Source of the DNA: Paenibacillus pabuli
GTDB lineage: Bacteria; Bacillota; Bacilli; Paenibacillales; Paenibacillaceae
DNA: 64,000 bases
NCBI RefSeq assembly: GCF_023101145.1
Contig: NZ_CP073714.1
Location: forward strand, 2,790,001 to 2,854,000
Direction: 5' to 3'
A program made the position numbers and the translations under genes. This document shows, piece after piece, positions 61,416-64,000 of the stretch (its first letter is position 1; every line of letters starts with the position of its first letter). A model generated the notes under the pieces. The model was not told the DNA's origin, searched no databases, and worked only from the letters and a program-made list of their open reading frames with translations.

Positions 61416-62561
61416 ATGCCTCGTAAAGAACGAATTGCAGAAATTGAGAGTCTGAGGGGGATTGCTTTTGCAGCGGTCGTCCTTCAGCACTCCATAGCAC
61501 ATTATTCCGTGGTCCCGGAAGCGGGACTGGAAGACGGCGTATTGCTCGCCATCCTGCTGATGCTGTCCAAATTTGCTGTACCCCTGTTTATTTTTATCAC
61601 AGGCATGGTGCTTTTCTATAATACAGGAGACAAGCTGTATTATGGACGTTTCATGCAAAAGCGATTAACGGACGTAATCGTCCCTTATGTGATCTGGTCA
61701 CTGATCTACTTCACACTGGCACCTCGCGGCTGGAACGGATTTGGTTGGCAGGATATCCCTGACCTTGGTTTAAAATTAATCACGGGTAAAACGACCTCGC
61801 ATTTTTGGTACATTATTATGCTTATTCAGTTTTATCTGTTATTTCCCGTGTTTTTGCGAGCAATCCGTTATGTCTATAACCGGTATGAGGCGAAGGGGCG
61901 CATAATAGCTCTTCTGACCTCTGGTGTAGTGTACCTTGTGCTCGCGGATCAATTGCGAAATATCGCCAGGTTCATGGAATGGTTGAATGTCCCGGTGCTG
62001 ACCGATGCCTTTACAACCTATGCCGATCGAAATTTTCTGTATTTCTTTTTTTATTTTGTGCTTGGTGCGGCAGCCGGGCTATCGGTTCAACGCTGGAATG
62101 AGTGGATTCAACGTTTGCGCTGGGGATATTGGACGGTGTTTATTGTGCTGGGTCTTCGGTTTATATATAAGTTAATGCAGGAGTTCCAGAAGCCGGAGGG
62201 TATACAGATTACGTTCTATACTGTCAGTCTCATCCGGCCGGATATGATCTTATTCCTCATTGCTTCCATCATGGTGATGTACCAGCTGGCTGGCAAGCTC
62301 CACAATATCAGAGTAACACGATTGCTGGCGTGGATTGGCGGAGTTTCGTACGGGGGCTACCTGATGCATATGCTGATGTTGCGCTACAGCTACATTCCGG
62401 ATGAACAGTTTTATGTGGCATTGGGTTTAAACCCCGTAGTGCGCATGATCATCACCTGGCTGCTTGCGCTTACGCTATCCTGTGTACTCACATGGCTCAT
62501 CTCCCGCGTAAGCTGGGGCAAGTGGATTGTGGGAACCGTACCGAAGTACAAACCTGATTAA
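61416..62561 (+). CDS. Membrane acyltransferase (acyltransferase 3 family)
   Basis: A 381-aa protein with about ten membrane helices. The N-terminal E-I-E-S-L-R-G-I-A and V-V-L-Q-H-S motifs (with the conserved R and H) mark the OafA/WecH-type acyltransferase 3 family. It probably O-acetylates a surface polysaccharide or other envelope molecule. AAAGGGGG lies upstream of the ATG. It is divergent from the DUF202 gene, with a short shared promoter region. Confidence 0.85.
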   Translation: MPRKERIAEIESLRGIAFAAVVLQHSIAHYSVVPEAGLEDGVLLAILLMLSKFAVPLFIFITGMVLFYNTGDKLYYGRFMQKRLTDVIVPYVIWSLIYFTLAPRGWNGFGWQDIPDLGLKLITGKTTSHFWYIIMLIQFYLLFPVFLRAIRYVYNRYEAKGRIIALLTSGVVYLVLADQLRNIARFMEWLNVPVLTDAFTTYADRNFLYFFFYFVLGAAAGLSVQRWNEWIQRLRWGYWTVFIVLGLRFIYKLMQEFQKPEGIQITFYTVSLIRPDMILFLIASIMVMYQLAGKLHNIRVTRLLAWIGGVSYGGYLMHMLMLRYSYIPDEQFYVALGLNPVVRMIITWLLALTLSCVLTWLISRVSWGKWIVGTVPKYKPD

Positions 62562-62573
62562 CAGGTGAATACA

Positions 62574-62592
62574 TCATTACATGAAAAATTCA
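62574..62592 (+). repeat. Direct repeat copy 1 upstream of the Rtp-like gene
   Basis: TCATTACATGAAAAATTCA, followed by GAATAATAG. Identical to the copy at 62692. When aligned without gaps to B. subtilis Ter DNA as I recall it, about half of 29 positions agree, including the conserved AAA and TTC. Confidence 0.7.
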
Positions 62593-62691
62593 GAATAATA
62601 GTGAATTGAGGGCCGATAAAATGGAAGCAGCAACCTGAGAAAAGTGACGCCAATCCCATAACGATCACTTTTTGAAATAAATTTAAATATT

Positions 62692-62710
62692 TCATTACAT
62701 GAAAAATTCA
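62692..62710 (+). repeat. Direct repeat copy 2 upstream of the Rtp-like gene
   Basis: Second TCATTACATGAAAAATTCA, followed by TAATAG, starting 118 bp after copy 1 and ending 170 bp before the Rtp-like gene. These two copies are the main content of the 319-bp gap, along with a TATAAT at 62841. Confidence 0.7.
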
Positions 62711-62880
62711 TAATAGAAAACCCAAATTCTCGCTCTACCTTACGTTCCTGCCTATCCATCCATTCCCTCTCTTGCTTCCCTAAGCCCAAGGAATAAAGGA
62801 AGAAAGACGGATAAAGATGGAAAAAGGGGAACGTAGGTTTTATAATACTAGATATATAGAGCTGACAGGAGGGGAATGAC

Positions 62881-63255
62881 GTGGCTTTTATGATTGCGCA
62901 GCGGGCATTTATTAAGCTGTATCTGATTACGATGGTTGAGCAGCACAGGGGATACGGCTATGAAATGCTGGAGGCCATGAAGCAGGAATTCAAAGCCTAC
63001 GGTTATGTACCACCCCAGAGCGAGATTTACCGGGCCCTGCATGAATTGGTTCAACAGGGTGTCTTTTATCGTACGAAGAAGCTGAAGGGCAGTGATCCCA
63101 AAGTCGATTTTCAGGAAATCGTTTTATATCACTTCACGGATGATGGTGCAGAGAAAGCCGAATTATATAAAAAACAGGTCAAAGCCGATCTCGATCGTTG
63201 TCTCGGCATGTTACACAAGGCAGAAGAGGACAATTATGGAGCGAAAGGAAGATGA
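62881..63255 (+). CDS. rtp: Replication terminator protein (Rtp)-like winged-helix protein
   Basis: A 124-aa winged-helix protein. It matches my recollection of B. subtilis Rtp along its length: Q-R-A-F-x-K-L-Y-x-I-T-M, then E-Q-x-R, E-x-Y-R-x-L-H-E-L, x-V-V/I-L-Y and L-Y-K-K-Q-x-K-x-x-L-D-R-C near the end. Rtp dimers bind Ter sites and stop replication forks from one side. PadR regulators share the fold, so a transcriptional role is the alternative. GTG start with GAGGGGAATG upstream. Two direct repeats precede it, as Ter sites precede rtp in Bacillus. Confidence 0.75.
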   Translation: MAFMIAQRAFIKLYLITMVEQHRGYGYEMLEAMKQEFKAYGYVPPQSEIYRALHELVQQGVFYRTKKLKGSDPKVDFQEIVLYHFTDDGAEKAELYKKQVKADLDRCLGMLHKAEEDNYGAKGR

Positions 63256-63257
63256 GC

Positions 63258-64000
63258 ATGAACAGACACTTACAGTGGGGTGTGCTTGGTACATCCACAA
63301 TCGCGAAAAATGCAGTCATTCCGGCGATCCAACAATCCGAACGTGGTGAGGTTCTGGCAATAGCCAGCCGCAGCAAGGAGAAGGCGGAAGCTCTTGCAAA
63401 TGAACTCGACATTGCCAGAGCTTATGGCAGCTATGATGAACTCATTGCCGATCCGGATGTTGAAGCTGTCTATATTCCTCTGCCGAACCACATGCACAAG
63501 GAGTGGACAATTAAGGCGGCACAGGCTGGGAAGCATGTTTTATGTGAAAAACCAGCTGCCCTGAATGCAAACGAGGCGGCGGAAATGATTGAGGCATGTG
63601 AACAGCATGGTGTCCTTTTCGCAGAAGCAATCATGTATCGGTATCATCCGAAGCACAGACGTGTGCAGGAGATTATAGCCAGTGGGGAGATTGGTGCTGT
63701 CAGAGCCATCCATGGCAATTTCACCTGTAATACCGCTGATGACAAAGACAATGTAAGGTTCAAAAGAGAGATGGGCGGAGGATCATTATTTGATCTTGGC
63801 GTATATCCAATCTCGGCAGCCCGCATGTATCTGGGGCAAGAGCCTGAAGCTGTAACTGTACATGCTCTGTTTTCGGAAGCGCATGATGGCGTTGATATGA
63901 TGGCTTCAGGACTGGTAGAGTTCCCCAATTCAGTAGCATTAACGTTTGACTGTGGCATGTGGGCCTCTGGACGAGCTGAGATGGAAATTCTCGGTACCGA
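63258..64000 (+). CDS. Gfo/Idh/MocA family oxidoreductase (3' end outside window)
   Basis: The first 247 codons of an NAD(P)-dependent sugar or polyol oxidoreductase. The Rossmann motif G-V-L-G-T-S-T-I-A is at 8-16. The conserved C-E-K-P-A motif, with its catalytic Lys, is near 96-100, and D-L-G-V-Y-P near 180. The substrate cannot be read. GAAAGGAAG precedes the ATG, three bases after the Rtp-like gene's stop, so they may be co-transcribed. Confidence 0.85.
   Translation, partial: MNRHLQWGVLGTSTIAKNAVIPAIQQSERGEVLAIASRSKEKAEALANELDIARAYGSYDELIADPDVEAVYIPLPNHMHKEWTIKAAQAGKHVLCEKPAALNANEAAEMIEACEQHGVLFAEAIMYRYHPKHRRVQEIIASGEIGAVRAIHGNFTCNTADDKDNVRFKREMGGGSLFDLGVYPISAARMYLGQEPEAVTVHALFSEAHDGVDMMASGLVEFPNSVALTFDCGMWASGRAEMEILGT

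Noticed and set aside
1..64000. Prophage, integrase, CRISPR array, tRNA or rRNA
   Set aside because: No diagnostic genes, repeat-spacer pattern or cloverleaf/rRNA sequence was noticed in either strand.

Overview
The window reads as a low-to-mid GC, spore-forming Firmicute chromosome, most likely Paenibacillus. The left third keeps the Bacillus-type order ymfI-ymfJ-ymfK-rodZ-(yajQ)-pgsA-cinA-recA-recX-rny-ymdB-spoVS-pduL-miaB-ricA. There are clear Shine-Dalgarno sites, frequent TTG starts, a T-box before argS, a sigma-H-like site before spoVS and a sigma-B-like site before a stress gene. No rRNA, tRNA, CRISPR array, prophage or complete insertion sequence was seen.

Layout. 1-16.4 kb: core genes for EF-P modification, cell shape, phospholipid synthesis, recombination (LexA-box recA), RNA decay, sporulation and tRNA thiomethylation. 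16.6-20.2 kb: a thioesterase, then an NAD-salvage group of a NrtR-like Nudix regulator, nicotinamidase and nicotinate phosphoribosyltransferase. 20.5-25.2 kb: membrane protein, acrylyl-CoA reductase-like enzyme, lipoprotein, moaB, a COG0523 metallochaperone GTPase and a Cys-rich copper-storage protein whose ribosome site lies in a hairpin. 25.3-30.6 kb: T-box argS, an ABC pair, a HEPN-like protein and a YdcF-type protein. 30.7-36.8 kb, mostly minus strand: a 57-aa membrane protein, DUF4097 protein, autoregulated TetR, and the heterodimeric exporter bmrC-bmrD behind a leader-peptide attenuator. 36.9-45.5 kb: HesB-like, Nudix, YpdA, ArsR-type regulator, RsgA, L,D-transpeptidase, GNAT and aldehyde dehydrogenase genes, with several very small ORFs.

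46.2-56.3 kb is the most unusual part. It is a compact type VII secretion-like locus: EsaB/YukD-like protein, FHA-less EssC ATPase, an unknown protein, a WXG100-like helical protein, EsxA, an EssB-like membrane protein whose kinase domain keeps catalytic residues, a von Willebrand A protein and a complete PP2C phosphatase. Secretion machinery and a kinase/phosphatase/vWA signalling triad are thus combined, with no EsaA or EssA in sight.

56.5-64 kb: SDR, HrpB helicase with an internal GC-rich block, stress protein, DUF202 protein, acyltransferase, and a close relative of the B. subtilis replication terminator protein Rtp preceded by two 19-bp direct repeats that may be Ter-like sites. A Gfo/Idh/MocA oxidoreductase runs off the right edge.
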